Positions 35,830 to 49,276 are shown, numbered from the stretch's first letter. The stretch: DNA of 64,000 nt from Hyperoplus lanceolatus (GCA_026929865.2 CM049416.1:5073501-5137500), one strand, 5' to 3'. Notes: generated by a model from the letters alone, not told the origin. Numbers and translations are program-made.

Positions 35830-38600
35830 TGTCTGGTGGGGAGATGATGGATGGAGAGAGAGAGAAAAAGAGAGAGGGATTATGATTTAGGAGGAAGAGA
35901 GTCTTTCATTCATCTTTCATTGCACTTCCCTCACCTTGTCACTGGTGAAAGTGTGTGTTCGTGTGAGAGACGGTGGTGTATTTCTCTTTTCCAATGTCAT
36001 GAGTTTTTGGTTTCTCTCAAAATGTTTCCTTGATTTTTACTGTGGGTGCTGTTGATGTTTTTTTTATGAAATAAATCTGTTTGTTTTTGCTTGTGAAGCC
36101 GAGTGCCTCCGTCTGCAGGCCCTGTGATGAGAGAGGGGATCTGATTTCGGTTTGACTACAAGGAGAAATTTCAGGGAGTTCAACGCGCAATGTTCATGTT
36201 TAGCTAGAGGACAGTTGAGGGAAGCTGAATGTACACAGGATATTAGTATTTGACCTCTAATCCTCTTAAATCTGTTTTACAGTAAAATCCCTTCACTATG
36301 GTTCTTGTGGGTAACTCCTTTGCCACTAAAGAATGTTTATGTGTGACAGTGTTTCGTGACATTTTAACAACTTGGATGTCTTGATCCTCAAGCTGTTTTC
36401 AAAAGGGGTTTGCAAATTTCAACAAATGGATTTGAACAGTTTGGCTACTAACTATCACCTATTCACTTTACAGCGTGACATTTAAATTGGACAAAAGCCA
36501 AATGAGTGTGTGTATGATGGGTGGAATTCTTATTGCTTCTTCTTCATTTAAAGCTAAGTTGACAGCATAGCAATCAACCAACTGACAGGCCATGCTTCCA
36601 ATACAATAATGGAAGAAATAGAATTACAGTTTCTGAGAACCAATAATAATATATTTTGACATGAAACCTCTGGCATACAGGCTTTTGACTCATTAGAGCA
36701 CCATACAGGACGCACAACCTATTCCCCACTATGAGGCACTTTTTTTCTTTGCCTGGCAAACTCCACCAAGTACCAAGCTGACAACTGTGCCACCTTAGCA
36801 CTTTACTTTCACATTTTGAGTTAAGAGTTAGAGTTTTTAGGGGACAAGATCTGCAAATTAAGCCGTTACCCTAGCCCCATACAGACCTATGGAGACCCCC
36901 CTCCTCCGGCTCAACAGTATGAATCTTACTGCTTGCCTGATCCACATTATACATGTCCGGACGAGTCTGCGGACAGTCGTTGGTGTGTATAATGCAGACA
37001 GTATTTTTGTGTCTGTAGCGCCACCAGACTCACCTTTTTTATATTTCCACCAATAGCATAGGATATAATCTCAAAATGAATCTTAATTGATTCAAAAAGT
37101 TAAGACACAGTGTCTAGAGAGGGTGCCAGACTTAAGTCTTTTCAAAGTCTTTTCACTTCATACATCAGAATACTCTGAAAAGTTTTCAGAGTATTCAGAT
37201 GTATGGTAGGCTTTAGTTGACATAGGCACAATCGGAGCTACTGCTGCCCTCAATCAAAACCAGTCTTTGCGGTAGTTGAAGGGACAATTTGGAGCTTGTG
37301 TAGTCAATGTGCCCCCCGTTGACTTTATTGCCGTCTTGCAGTATGAAACATGAATTTTTTCAATGGAATTGTTGTTTTTAAAACCAAGTCGTTAAATACA
37401 GCATGCAGAATCAAAACAGTAGACAAAATACAGTAGCTTGTTCTGGAACTGTTTCCAGGAGAAAATTACAAACAGTTATTTCCCAGCAGAGAAATATTGG
37501 TCCAGCATGCTTTTTAGGAAGGAGCTGTGGGACCGGGAACTAAACTTAGTCGTCCTACTGTTGAGAAAGTCATCTGGAATCGACATCAAAATATTACTGT
37601 GCCACCAAAACAGCAGAACAACTGTCTTAGATAAAGACTTTACATATTTTTGAGCGATTTACTACCTTTTATAACAATGGTCACACCACATCAAAATTAT
37701 GAAACTTAACCAGTCAAATCTGGAGGCTTTCTCATTGGATGCAGCCACCAGGGTTTCGCCAAGTCCACTTGGGAGAGAATAAAACATTTTGACATATGGG
37801 AAAATGAGTAACGCTCCTGGGAAAAGCTACTAAATTCTTTCCCATGTAGATGACAAGCGCTGGTCCATTCTGCTGTTTCCTAGTTAGAAATGCTAATGCC
37901 AACAAGGGAGTGTGTCCGCTGATTTGTGTGCATTTGTGTGTGTGCAGAAGGGCCAGGGATTTTATGTATGGGCTGGTAGTGTAAAAGCGAGTTATTTCCT
38001 CCATATATTTCAAGCTGTTACAATGACATTTAATAGTGGAAAAAAGAACGACCACATTGACCAGAGGTTTTTTATGAGTCATTTAAAAAAGACGGCTGCT
38101 GTCTAAACCCTAATGTTGTATTATTGACATTAAAAAACAATTGAGGCAGGAATAAAAAGTTATGAAGAATTTGAGAAGTATGGAGCATCCTGGGAAACAG
38201 GAAATCTACCGCAGAGTATTGTTGCCATTAGGGAAATCACGTTATAACGAGATAAAGAGTTTGGACATGTGATAGAAACGTTTGATAGCACGTTTTAATT
38301 TTTTTCAAAACATGAAATTTGCAGAAGGACAAATATCTGTGTTGTGTGCCATGTTTTTCCCAGTTACCCTGCCAAACCACTCTGTTAAAGACCGGACGTT
38401 TTAACGATTAGGGAGATAAAAGATTATATGTCCCTAGTGGCATCAATAGTGGCCTTACAAATCAGTATTCAGAGGACGCTGGGTACAGAAATGTTTGCCA
38501 TCTTGACGAACAATTTTAACATTCATGTGTATTTATTATCTTTTTGCCGAGAGCTAAATAGAGAATATTCATACCACATTTAACTCTGTATGGTACAATT
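35830..38600. other. Unassigned stretch with one hairpin
   Basis: No gene recognised. GA-rich at 35835-35880. The only clear structure is the hairpin at 37159-37205. Confidence 0.4.
37159..37205. repeat. Near-perfect 47-bp palindrome
   Basis: Arms 37159-37181 and 37183-37205 are reverse complements over 23 bases with one mismatch, around a single G. Each arm reads CATACATC[A/T]GAATACTCTG. The loop is too short for a microRNA hairpin; it could extrude as a cruciform or be a collapsed MITE. Confidence 0.9.
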
Positions 38601-38604
38601 TTAG

Positions 38605-39085
38605 CCACCACCAGTAGCTAGTTAGCTTAGCATAGCACAATGACTGGAAAGACCAGCTAGTCTGGCTTAAAAATTCAAATAATAATAACACCCTATATAC
38701 ATTATGTGTTCATTTGTTTATACGGTACCGAAGTGTAAAGAAGACATGCCATGGTTGTTATGGATGTTTTTGACTATTTTTGCTGGGTGCAGTAACTGTA
38801 TATTGTCATATTTAAACTTTTTTGTGTTGGTTAGACCAGTGTTTCTCCTACCTCTCCTGGAGTACTCCCTGTTCGGCACGTTTTACATCTCTCTCTCTGC
38901 TTCAACACAGCTGTTTCAAATCATGACCTTCTTATGCCTGAAGCTGCCTGATAACAAGCCGATCATTGATCATCAGATGAGGTATTAAGTGTGCTTTAGA
39001 GGTGCTGGTGGACATATTTGGTTCTCTTTGGACAGAGCTAGGCTACGTTTTTCCCGCTGTTCCCAGTCTGTTTTAAGCTATCTCC
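38605..39085. repeat. Decayed teleost MITE-like repeat
   Basis: The left end reads TTAGCTTAGCATAGC then AATGACTGGAAA. The right end, read on the minus strand, gives TAGCTTAAAACAGACTGGGA then AGCTCTGTCC and CCACCAGCACCTCTAAAGC. These words in this order are typical of a very common teleost non-autonomous repeat that starts TTAGCTTAGCATAAAGACTG. The open frame 38704-38988 within it is not a gene. Confidence 0.5.
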
Positions 39086-39089
39086 ATAT

Positions 39090-41700
39090 GTGCTGGACAG
39101 ATGTAAGAGTGGTATCGATCTCAAATAATTCCTTTAATTAAGTTAGGATGGTCTCTCTCTGGAACTGATTCCAAGATGCAGCCAGATTTAGAAATTGATA
39201 CGCTATGATTACGAGTGATGGGATGTGAGGGTGGGCTTTTGCTTTGAAGTCTGTCTTTTGTTTTTAGATACAGACATTGAGAGAGAGACATTAGTGAAGA
39301 AACAGCAAATAAGTCAGAAGTGGAATTCAGCCCAGGGCCAGAAGGAGAATACTGTGGCTCTGACCACTACAGTCACTTGGAACAAATGCATATAGTGCGA
39401 GGAGATGGTTCAGACTCAAGAAAGGACTGGATGGTTTCTGATCCAAAATGGCACTCTCAACACCAAGGTCCAAGTCCTTGTTTCATAAAGCATTCAGTTC
39501 AAAGGTTTTTGAATTCCCACATTTCTGCTGGCCTATCTCTAGCCTCTGGTAAGAAATTACTTCCCAATTTGGCTGCCATTTGACAAGTTTTCCAAATTCT
39601 GCTAAACTCAACAAAAACAGTATCAATAGAAAGAATGTGGTGACGTCAAAGATTCTAAAATTGCACAAGGTTCTGTGTCATCCCCAAGTTAGTTTGGCAT
39701 TACTGTATTACTGATGCCAAATATTTCAATTTGTGTGACAGCTTGGCAACAAAAGAGTCATAAGATCTTGTATGTTGGGAGCCTCTAGCCAGTCCGATCC
39801 CTGTTATGTCATCATATTTTCAATAGTGAGCCTCTTGCATCCACACATCAAGTAAAGGGCAAAGCCCTGTGCTTATCTTAATCAGGATCAAACTTGTCTG
39901 CTGACAGAGGTGACCTATGAGTTTTACTCTACAACTGAATACTATGGAAAATGATTATAGCACGGTAGCATTCATTTGGAGTCATGTTTCAGTTACATGA
40001 TGAAAATAAGTCGAGTACTCACCTTCTGACCTGCACTGAGGGACATATATTTGTCTTTATCTCTCACCTTGTACACTAGCTAGTCGCTAACTGTGTCTGC
40101 CTGCTGTTTGTTGCTGGGCAGAGGGTGTCCAGTGGACTTGACAGAATTTTTTTTGTACCAAGCTAAACATATCTGACGAAAAAAGTAAAGAGCTGAAAGA
40201 CAATAACAAGCTTCATGGAGCTGAGGTTGAACTGTAGTCATAAGAGTAATTCGTCATGGGTTTGTCTTTCACATTAACTTTAATGATTTGAGCAGAGATC
40301 CTTCAAGCTCACTTTTTGGATGCTACTTATTAAACTATGATTTGATGGTTTAGTTATGTACTAGAATTATTATTTACACTTTTTTCAATGAAACAGAAAG
40401 CTCTAACAAAGTTGGTGTATTGGCTATCCATGTGGTGGAAATGCTTGAAATTAAGAAATGAGGAATCTTGTGGGGGCATGTTAGGTTATAATAATAAAGA
40501 AAAGATGAACAGATTAGTTTTAAATATCTAAAACAAAGAGATTTTTTTTGTGGATAGCTGGATGGATACAGTAGACAAGTGTGCTATTGAAGTGTTACAA
40601 CAAAACTCTGTTTTCAACAAGTGCTGAACCTTGTGAGCAGCATCCAGGTTTGACCGGTGGTGTCAAAGCAAGTTCAGAATGACATAACAGCTGCAGCAAA
40701 AGTGTATTCTTAGAAGCATGGACATCAAAGGAGCCCATTTCGATCTCAGCTGATGCCCTCAGTTTGATGAGTTAAATTCAGAATTGCAATGACCGTGCTG
40801 TATTTTTATTGAATCCACTTGTAATAACACCACTCCTCCAAAGCATGCATGTGGGCCAAGGAGCTGTCAAATTCAAGACCGGCTCTGTCAAATGACATAA
40901 TAAGGAACGACGTGACCCAAGTTATTTGCCTTGCCGTCTTCTCTGTGTTTTGCTAAGTGCATCAGGTTTTCATTCCCTAAAGAAAATGGCTAATGCTTAA
41001 AGGCAGAACTACCTTCTAATAACTCACTTAGCACATTAATAAAAACTTGTTTTCCAATGCCATGTTTCACACCTCACAATACGGCTGTAAACATTTAATT
41101 GCCTGCGATGGGTTTGTTGGATATTAATGAAGTCCTGAGGCTTTGATCACACAGAAGATTACAGTACAGTACACTGGCGATAAAATGTTTATCGAGTCAT
41201 CGGTTGTCACGCTGATTCCTCTTATCTTCTCGAAAAAACATCAGTCGACAAGCCAAAGATAATAAGGCGACAGTTAAATGTGCCTGTCTGACTGACAGTC
41301 TGTCTGCTTGTGGTCAGAACTGGATGAGCAGGGACGTATTTATCCCTTCTTTGTCTCACATTGTGAGGGAAATGTTGTATGGCAACATGTCTAGCCAAGC
41401 TAGAGAGATGGTAGTCGGTAAGTCGGACAGTCCATCACATTGTTCTTGCAACTTGCAATGAATCCTAGTACCTGTGCAAGTACTGTATATGTGGCCTCTT
41501 GCCTTGTGATTTGAAAATAACAAAAAAAAATCACTAGAGGGAGGGAAAACAGCAGGAAAAGAGAGTCACTGACCATAAAAGGAAAGAAGAGCATTATGAT
41601 CATCTTTTTTTAACCTATGAAATACCCATGGGACTTACATGGACCGTACAGTATTCTATTTAGTCTACATATAATTTTTTTGTATTGAGCATTCTAAATG
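39090..41700. other. Unassigned; possible conserved non-coding block
   Basis: No gene or repeat recognised. The part at about 40850-41320 is repeat-free and has mixed composition with several homeobox-like TAAT words, so it is a candidate conserved non-coding element. Confidence 0.35.
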
Positions 41701-41702
41701 TA

Positions 41703-43461
41703 GGGGAGAACGGGGGAATCTGAGGCATCGGGTAATGTGAGCCACCCCCTGTATCTAGGCAACGGAAAACATTTTTGGTCATGTGAGATATCTGTTTTCA
41801 AGCCCCTCTCATTTCCCCATGGCCCCGAAAGAGAGGACCTCATGGTGCTGTGTTAAGCATGTTTTTTTCACCAAAATAGGTATTTTGCATGTAAAAGTAA
41901 ATTTTCTTGCTGTTAACTTAGTCATCTGTTGTGCCAAAGCAAAAGTATTCACGTAGAAAAACTTCTATCATACGTGTTGATGAACTACCAACATATACAA
42001 ACCATGTGATGATATTAGCTAAAGATTAGCCTGAAATGCTAAGAGAGGTAGTTTTTTCTCAAATTGTGGTGGTGGGGGAAAGTGAGCCAAATGCTGTGGG
42101 GGAAAGTAAGGCACTGTCTCACTTTCCCCCACCATGAGGCACAAGTTAAGTTTAGTCTTAAACATATTTTAATGTAATATTACATAACATATGTTTTATT
42201 TTAATGTCATACACATTGTAGAAAAGCCATCATGCCAAGGAAATACACCAGGAAGACGACCTGGGGCAACCACACGGAAAGAGCACCTTCTCATCTTTCC
42301 CTGTAACCTTCAGGGCTGGGATGTAGAGTAGGCCTAGTTGTAGAGAATGACAGGCTGATGTTATAATCCAGTTGGGTCTTCTCCTGTGTTCTGAGTCCCA
42401 GGCTGTTCTCGCTGGTTCTGATTTTCCTATGCTTTGACCCCCAGACACAAGGTGGCTCTAAGGGTCCTGTGTTCTGACCCCCAGACTGTGTTCTAATCTA
42501 ACTGGTTCTATCTTTCATTTGGATCTTATTAACACCTTTTGAATTATAATATGTTGTATTTGATTTTGTTCAGAGTTACTTATTTATTTATTTATTATTC
42601 TTTCGGACAATTCCACCAATACACAATTTTCTCTTTCATATCTTCACACATCTTACTTTGTGTTGGCCGAAGGGTGACGGAAGAAGCCAAAGGCTTATCA
42701 GGTCCCGCCCCCATTTTCATCAGATTCGGATTTAGATACACAGTTATTGTTTCAGAAAATTATAAAAATAAAAAATAAAACAAACAATAAAAAAATAAGA
42801 AAACAAACAAACAGACGCGTGTTGAAAACACGCGGTCAATGGCATTTAGAGACCAACTTAGCAGTTCTCAGCTCAGTTCAGTTTGTCTGTGTCAATGCAA
42901 AGTGTGAAGTGGCCTTGTATGTGGCCTGTTCAATTTCTTATCTGGTAGTCTAAACACATCTGCAAAAGTATTCAAAAACATACAAGTCTGTCTGCTGGCC
43001 TCTATTATTCGTTACAATATTGTTATGATAGTGACATTCACATTGTGCTCAGCTTATTAGTCTGTAATTTTCAATAATTTTTTAAACATAATTTGTTTTG
43101 AAATTGTGTTTAGAAAATTTGCTTTGCTTAATGGACCAAACCCCATCATTCTTTTACTAGTCTGACATTAGTTCTGGAATGTGTGGCTAGCTTTCAGGAT
43201 CCTAACTGGTTCACTTTACCCCCTTGATTTTTCTGGTCTGTCTCAGTTTACCCCACAGCTGGGGTAAAGTGAGCCACATGACAACTTTTTTTAAAACAAT
43301 CATATTTTCACTGCCCTTTGTCTTGAAAAAATTCTGCTAATGCCCATTTCTAGGAAACATCTTGAATTAATGGGAAATGTGTAAATTTTAGTGATAAATC
43401 ATTTTAGCTTGCTTAGAGGGGAGCAAATGTAAAAAGTGGCTCAGATTACCCCGTTCTTCCC
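41703..43461. mobile_element. DNA element with TAGGG(G/A)AGAACGGGG ends
   Basis: The left end reads TAGGGGAGAACGGGGGAATC and the right end, inverted, TAGGGAAGAACGGGGTAATC. Both termini are preceded by TA, compatible with a TA target site, but the duplication is not certain. Inside, the phrase GGGGTAAAGTGAGCCA or its complement recurs in both orientations near 41733, 42073, 42100, 42118, 43209, 43247, 43258 and 43434, forming stems at 42096-42131 and 43245-43274. No transposase frame. An A-rich stretch sits at about 42755-42810. Confidence 0.65.
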
Positions 43462-43463
43462 TA

Positions 43464-45685
43464 CTTTATATTTATATGGTGCACTTTATCTCTACACTTT
43501 CTATCTGCACTGTGTCCTTGCACTACATTTGTGTGTATTTTGTGTCTCAGGTGTTGCTCTCCATTTTTTTTCTCCTTCTAAATTGCATTGTTGAGAGGAG
43601 CGTGAGGCCTAAGAATGTCATTGCCAATGAATGCTGCTGTAATTATTGTGCATTTGACAAATACACTTCCTCGAATTTTGAATTTTTTAGTAAATTTGCC
43701 AGTATCTTACAGCCTTGAAATGAAAATGTCTCGAACTGTCACGCTATTAATGGGGTAGAGTCTAAAGTTGTTATCCTGCTTCAGTGATAAAATGCTGACT
43801 AGCTTTTTAATTGAGTCTCACTGCAATTTTACAAACTTCCAACAACAAAACATAAAATATACAAGGATGTAATAATAAAACATCATGTTTTAAAGACCAC
43901 AACCAGGCTTTCAATATGGAATGAAGTGTTTCAAAGCGTCCACACTGACACACACACAGAGAGAGGACGTGTGGTGGGACACGGCCCCTCGTAATGGGTC
44001 ACATCCTCCTGCCGTTGTCGTGACGATACACCCGATGCTTGGAGACTAATCCACAAGGAAGTAGAGATGAGCGTTAATCACTGCTTCACTGACTGCACGC
44101 AATGCAGATTACACACACACACTTGAACTCCAATACAGACACACACATGCATGTGTACAGTACATATATGCATATGATACATTCTGCTTTTCATATTAAT
44201 ACTAAATATTTTAACCTATTTTAACTATAAATTGGAAAAACTTATTGTAACTTTGTAATCCATTGAACAAAGTTAATCATTATATCAGTTGCTTCCCTAT
44301 CTTTCTTGAGTTTCAATTCATTTGAGAACATTACTTATATTTAGCTATATTATAGTTTTATTTTGATGGTATTGCAGAGTAAGTGCATTAAGTACAGTTA
44401 AACTGGATTGTCACACTTGTATAATTTTTTATTACAACAGCTGGCAATGTTGCCACATCCTGTTTGTTAATTCATTCATTTCTTGCGTTCCAATGCCAAT
44501 ACCCATACTTCCCTGTTTAGTATGGTAGAAAAAGATTGAGGATGTCCCAATACATGTGGTCAGATGCAGCACACTGAAAAATACCCGGTTGCCCTACTGC
44601 ATTCAGTGAGGATTTTTAGTGAGTAAATCAGCATGATCTTTTGGTGTTTCTGACCCACAATACACTGCACAAAATAAGTTATGTGAAATTGATGGTCCCT
44701 CAACCAGAAGACCAGTGAAAAAAAAAACGCTATGCAATGGATATATAACCAAGAAGCAAGTTAAAGGCATGATATCATGATGAAATACAGAAGTAAAAGT
44801 ATGTCCCAATTGTATGCCTACTGCATGATTTTTATGATCAGCTGTAGTATGTACAAAGGAAAAAGAAAAGGAAATGCAATTTGGTAGTGTTTGGCTTGTT
44901 GGTTAAATTTCCTGTCAAAATCAAATGTAACGCAGTTTTCGAATGTGACGTGTCGTGGACATCCTGAATGGCAGACTTTCTTCCCATCAACACATGAGCA
45001 TACAAGTTGTGACTCAAAAATAAATACAAATAGCAACTGTTGTTGTTTCGTCGTCATGGATTTGATTGATTTTCCCCACAGCTGTCTGACCAGCAAGAGC
45101 CCACAGGACTGGCTTCCTACATTATATTACTAAATCACAGCTGTTCCACGAGGGGGTTAAAAAGCAGGCTTTATTTCTCCTCTGAGTGAAAGGCAGACAT
45201 ACAGTAATCCGAAGGTCATAGTCTAGCATAGGGGTGGCCGAGCGGGGCCGTTAATCCTCCTACAACATCATCAGTTGTAGGATATCCTCAATATCAGCTG
45301 GAGTGAATACATCCGTTTGGGCTTTAGGCGTACTCACTCTACTCTGATGAAGTGGAAGGCTTGGCTAGAGTGTTTGTGTGTGTAGGGGGGGGAGTCACTG
45401 GGAGAGGAACAGAGTGTGAAGAGGACAGAGGAAGAGCGGGTGGGTTTACTATCAGATCCGTGTGGATTATGAGGCCTTTTCATCAGCTGAACAACCAACG
45501 TCCATTCATAAAGTGGTTTTGCGCGTCACAGCAATATCCTCCAGCTTTTGTCCAATTGGAAGTCTCCCTAACGTGACGTACGGGCGTCTGAGCCATTGTG
45601 ACCGTTAGCTCTGATAAAGGCGATGGTACACTGATATGCACAAACAACAGTCAACGGCAAGATGACAGCTACCATGAAAGCAGCT
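43464..45685. other. Unassigned stretch
   Basis: Nothing recognised on either strand. Confidence 0.4.
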
Positions 45686-45689
45686 TATT

Positions 45690-46331
45690 AAAGCACTGTC
45701 AATAAATAATAATTAAACAAAGTTCAAACTAAAAAGACTTACTTGGACATCAAACAGCTTCTTTATTAATGATTTGATTTAAAATATATCCTTTTGAATA
45801 TAAAATGTTTACTGGTATTTTTTCTCAACAGATGTGGGTTTGTTATCATTCATCCAGCATAGTTTACAATGGGGCCAACATTTGACATGGGGTGGCAGTG
45901 GCGAAGTGGGTAAGAAGTTCGCCTCTGGTGTGCAGGGTCGGAGGTTCGAACCCCCGTCTCCCCGCCACATGTCGAAGTGTCCCTGGGCAAGACACTGAAC
46001 CCCGAATTGCTCCCGATAGTTAGCTTACTTAGCTTAGCACCCTAGTGCTAAGCCTACCCTGCGTGGTAGCTGCTGCTATCGGTGTATGAATGTGTGTGTG
46101 ACTGGGTGAATGTGTACAAAAACAATGTAAAGTGCTTTGAGTCTGTGATAAACGGAGATATAGCGCTATACAAGTCCATTTACCATTTACAAGTTTTCCC
46201 CATTTCAAAAACAGCGATTATCTACTCACCATCCGCTGTCCATAGTGTGTGTACCAAACAAATCCGGTGTTTAGGGCTGTGTAAACAAAGTTCTCTAAAA
46301 TGAATTAATTTTTACACACTGTACCTTTAAG
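45690..46331. mobile_element. Possible TTAA-type MITE carrying a SINE
   Basis: The right end, inverted, reads TTAAAGGTACAGTGTGTAA, a phrase very common at one end of teleost TTAA-flanked elements. The left end (TTAAAGCACTGTC, 45689) is only a weak match, so the boundary is uncertain. The SINE lies inside it. Confidence 0.35.
45890..46192 (+). mobile_element. tRNA-derived SINE
   Basis: An RNA polymerase III promoter is visible: A-box-like TGGCGAAGTGGG (45899-45910) and B box GGTTCGAACC (45943-45952), at normal tRNA spacing. The body follows, and the 3' part reads GTGACTGGGTGAATGTG, then AAAGTGCTTTGAGT and AGCGCTATACAAGTCC, ending in CCATTTACCATTTAC. This tail is widespread in fish SINEs and is thought to be borrowed from a LINE. 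No good cloverleaf continues past the B box, so it is not a tRNA gene. Confidence 0.85.
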
Positions 46332-46334
46332 TTG

Positions 46335-47235
46335 CTGATCCTTTGTTTGTAAAAACAACATCAATCCTTTGACCCACTGACATCACTATAGTTTTAATTT
46401 TCCTCTATTTTAAGGCTTTTCCAGGCTTTCATCTAAGCCTCTTTCAGTTGCTGTTCCTTTCAGGGGGGTTGCTCCCTCCTCTTTAGCAGGTGAAATGCAC
46501 ACTTAATAGAGTCTGGAGATTCACTTGGCTAGTCCTAACCTTCCACTTCTTTCCCTGATGAACTCCTATTATGGTTTTGGCAGTGTGTTTTGAGTTTGTG
46601 TCTTGCTTGATAAGGGATCAATTTACATCTCTCTGTAAATAACCAGACAAAGTGTTTTTGTAGACTTCTGAGTTTATTCTGTTGCTGTCATCGAGTGTTA
46701 CCTCATCGATGAAGATTCATGAGCCGATTCCAGGAGCAGCCATTCAAGTCCCAAGCCATGACATGACCTCCACCGCTTTTCTGTGTTTGGGATCATGAAC
46801 AGATCATTTCTTTCGCCACATGTTAGCCTTTCCATCAGTCTGGGAAAGATTCATCTTTGTCTGCACAACACTCCATGAAACATTTTCCCAGAACCTTTGA
46901 CTTTCAACTCATCATTTTTAGGGAAAACTCCAATGTGGCCTTCCTATTGTTATTGCTGTTGAGTGGCTTGCATCTTCGGCTGCTGCCTTTGTACCTTTAG
47001 TCCCGTCTTTGGCATGTGATACCCTTACTCTTTCCTCACTGTTCCACTAGTTTTGGAGGCACTAGTCTTCTTTCAACTTCCAATATCTGATTTATTGTGA
47101 TCCTTGGAAGAACTGCATGGATTGGCATTGGTTTATTTGATGCTTTAGTAGAATGTTTCAGTTTATCTGAAAGTATTATTTGTTTCCAGGGAATAGTTGA
47201 CCAGAGAAGGCTGTGTGCCAAACCAGATGTCCTGT
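46335..47235 (-). pseudogene. Tc1-like transposon relic, strongly decayed
   Basis: Read on the minus strand the segment follows the order of a teleost Tc1-like transposase. The plus strand keeps recognisable phrases: AGCCATGACATGACCTCCACC (46755), CTTTCCATCAGTCTGGGAAAG (46828), AACTCCAATGTGGCCTTCC (46926) and GAGTGGCTTGCATC (46960). No open frame survives, one part is deleted, and clear terminal repeats were not seen. The match is from memory of the family, not a search. Confidence 0.7.
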
Positions 47236-47239
47236 ATTG

Positions 47240-49270
47240 AACAGGTCCAGGTATTTACCAGGTCTTCCTTATTAATTCATCTTCAATCCAATAAGTATCG
47301 GTTACATTACTCAGCTGTTATTCAGGTTCAACAGTCTGCTATGTAAACCATTCAATGGCGGACTGAGTTGTGATTGTGTGTCCGTGGACCTGGTCAGGAT
47401 GAGATGGTTGGCTCCTCCCACATTTGGCCTGTCCTCCAGTCTTTTGGCGGTGGTTTAAAGGTGCTGCTTTGCAAGACGTGCAGAGGATAGCGCACAGCAC
47501 AAAGTTACATAATGAAGCTTCCATTACAGAGTGTTTCTTGGAAATGCTAAAAGTCTCATATATTTATGGCAGGACACTCCAAACCGCTTTTAGATTTACT
47601 TAATATAACAAAATCACCCCTAGGTAGACTTACAGTGGAATAGTTGAAGAGGACAGAAAGACTGCCTTTGTTGATCGGGGTTTTCCCAAGCAACTGTGAT
47701 CCATTTATTAATAAATCCAGACTCTGGGTCGCTACAATGGTGGTTGTCATTGAAATTTGCCATAAACAGTGTTATGTAACTTTGTTTAATAAGAAAAATA
47801 CTTTTAACCCTTGCAAATTATAAAATTTTACTGAGTAAGTGTACTTCCATGTTTAAACATTAATCATAAAGCTTATTTTATCAAAATTACACCATATCTC
47901 AGGCTGGTCAAAGCAGACAACCTGAGCCCCAGACCCTTAGGGAATAGAGGGAAACTTATATTACTGTGCCGATGATAGGTTGTAGTCATTTTACTAATTG
48001 CAAATTTTGTTTTATAATACCTGATGCTGAAATACATTTCAATCAAGCTTTATTTATACTCTAGAGATCATCAGGGGTGACCCTCATTTGCAATGACGTC
48101 CAACTCATAGGGGCCTTAAGGCGACACCTGCATTATGATATAATCTTGAGGGGACCCATGTTAAATTTTACTGCTAAGGTCTTTATTAGTTGAATGGATG
48201 CTGTGATAACCCAATGACCTAACTACAAACTGGTTACCGATCATTAACTAACTTTGGTAAGAATATCACAAGTGGAACTGATCACACTGTTGTGCTCCAC
48301 AGTTCAAATAAATATGACTTTGGGTCCAACATGCAGCCATGTGACAAAGCCATCAGTAAGAGGCCTGGTCATACGCCAGCTCTCTGTATCTCATGGGGCA
48401 CTGTGCCAGTGTGTTTTTTCCCAAGACAACTGCTGAAACTGAAGGATTCAAGCCCTAAACATTTGCTTGTTTTCATAGCATTCAGCTACAACAGCTTACA
48501 CTAAGTGACACTACTCATCCATCTACATCATGTGAACTCAACAGCCTTTGACCTCTCTGATGTAGGCAAACATAAACCAATCAAAAAGATGGCGTGTTTC
48601 TTCGACCTTTTTCCAATAATAGAGCTCTATCTCTTTATTCAACCTTAACTTCTGCCATGCACACATTTCACATTGCAGCTACTCCTGACCTTCTTTATTT
48701 ACTGCTGAAAACTCCTGAAGGCCCTGTTGTGGAAAATATCTTTTTTTGGTCCTCTGTACAACGACGAGAAAAAATAATGAAACTAGCAGACACTGCTCTT
48801 TATTTTTTTCCCAAATTTGTTTGGGTCCCTGTCCTGAAGAATGTAGCTGATGCGAAGAGAAAAGAAGCAATATAGCCCATCAACTATTTCTATTGGACGT
48901 CGTTCAACTATTTCTAAAGGGACTACAACCCAACCAGAACATAGTAGGAGTACTGTAGCTGTGAGCACAGAGCTGAAAGACATAAACCTGTCAGCAGCTC
49001 AAGCTCATTCTGCCAATGGTTCCTCATGTACAGTAGTAGTACATGAGGAGAAATACTCTGCTGAGTCATGCTACTTTTCACTTGAAGCAGAGAAAACAAT
49101 TGTGGGAAATTACAGGGCAATTTGAACTCTGGTGGGCTATTCTTTGTGTTTATGATTATAGCTAAACTGACGACCAAACAAAATCTATTTTGTATATTTA
49201 TTCGTATTATCTCAGCTTGTGTTCAGGATATATAACCTGTGATCACGAGATAATAAAGCTTGTTTCCATT
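47240..49270. other. Unassigned stretch around a LINE tail relic
   Basis: Apart from the LINE tail at 48048-48102 and a 10-bp-stem hairpin at 49022-49048 (CCTCATGTAC and its complement around a 7-base loop), nothing was recognised. Confidence 0.4.
48048..48102 (-). repeat. LINE 3'-tail relic
   Basis: Reads AGCTTTATTTATACTCTAG, AGATCA, GGGTGACCCTCATTT and AATGACGTC, the same 3' tail as the LINE at 16534-18494. Only the last 55 bases or so are present: an extreme 5' truncation. Confidence 0.7.
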
Positions 49271-49276
49271 CATTAA

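Noticed and set aside
37159-37205. microRNA precursor
   Set aside because: The loop is a single base; a precursor needs a loop of several bases.
38704-38988. 94-codon hydrophobic open frame as a small membrane protein
   Set aside because: It sits inside a decayed interspersed repeat with recognisable ends, so it is chance.
45890-45965. tRNA gene
   Set aside because: A and B boxes are present, but the sequence continues into a SINE body and LINE-like tail and lacks a credible cloverleaf.
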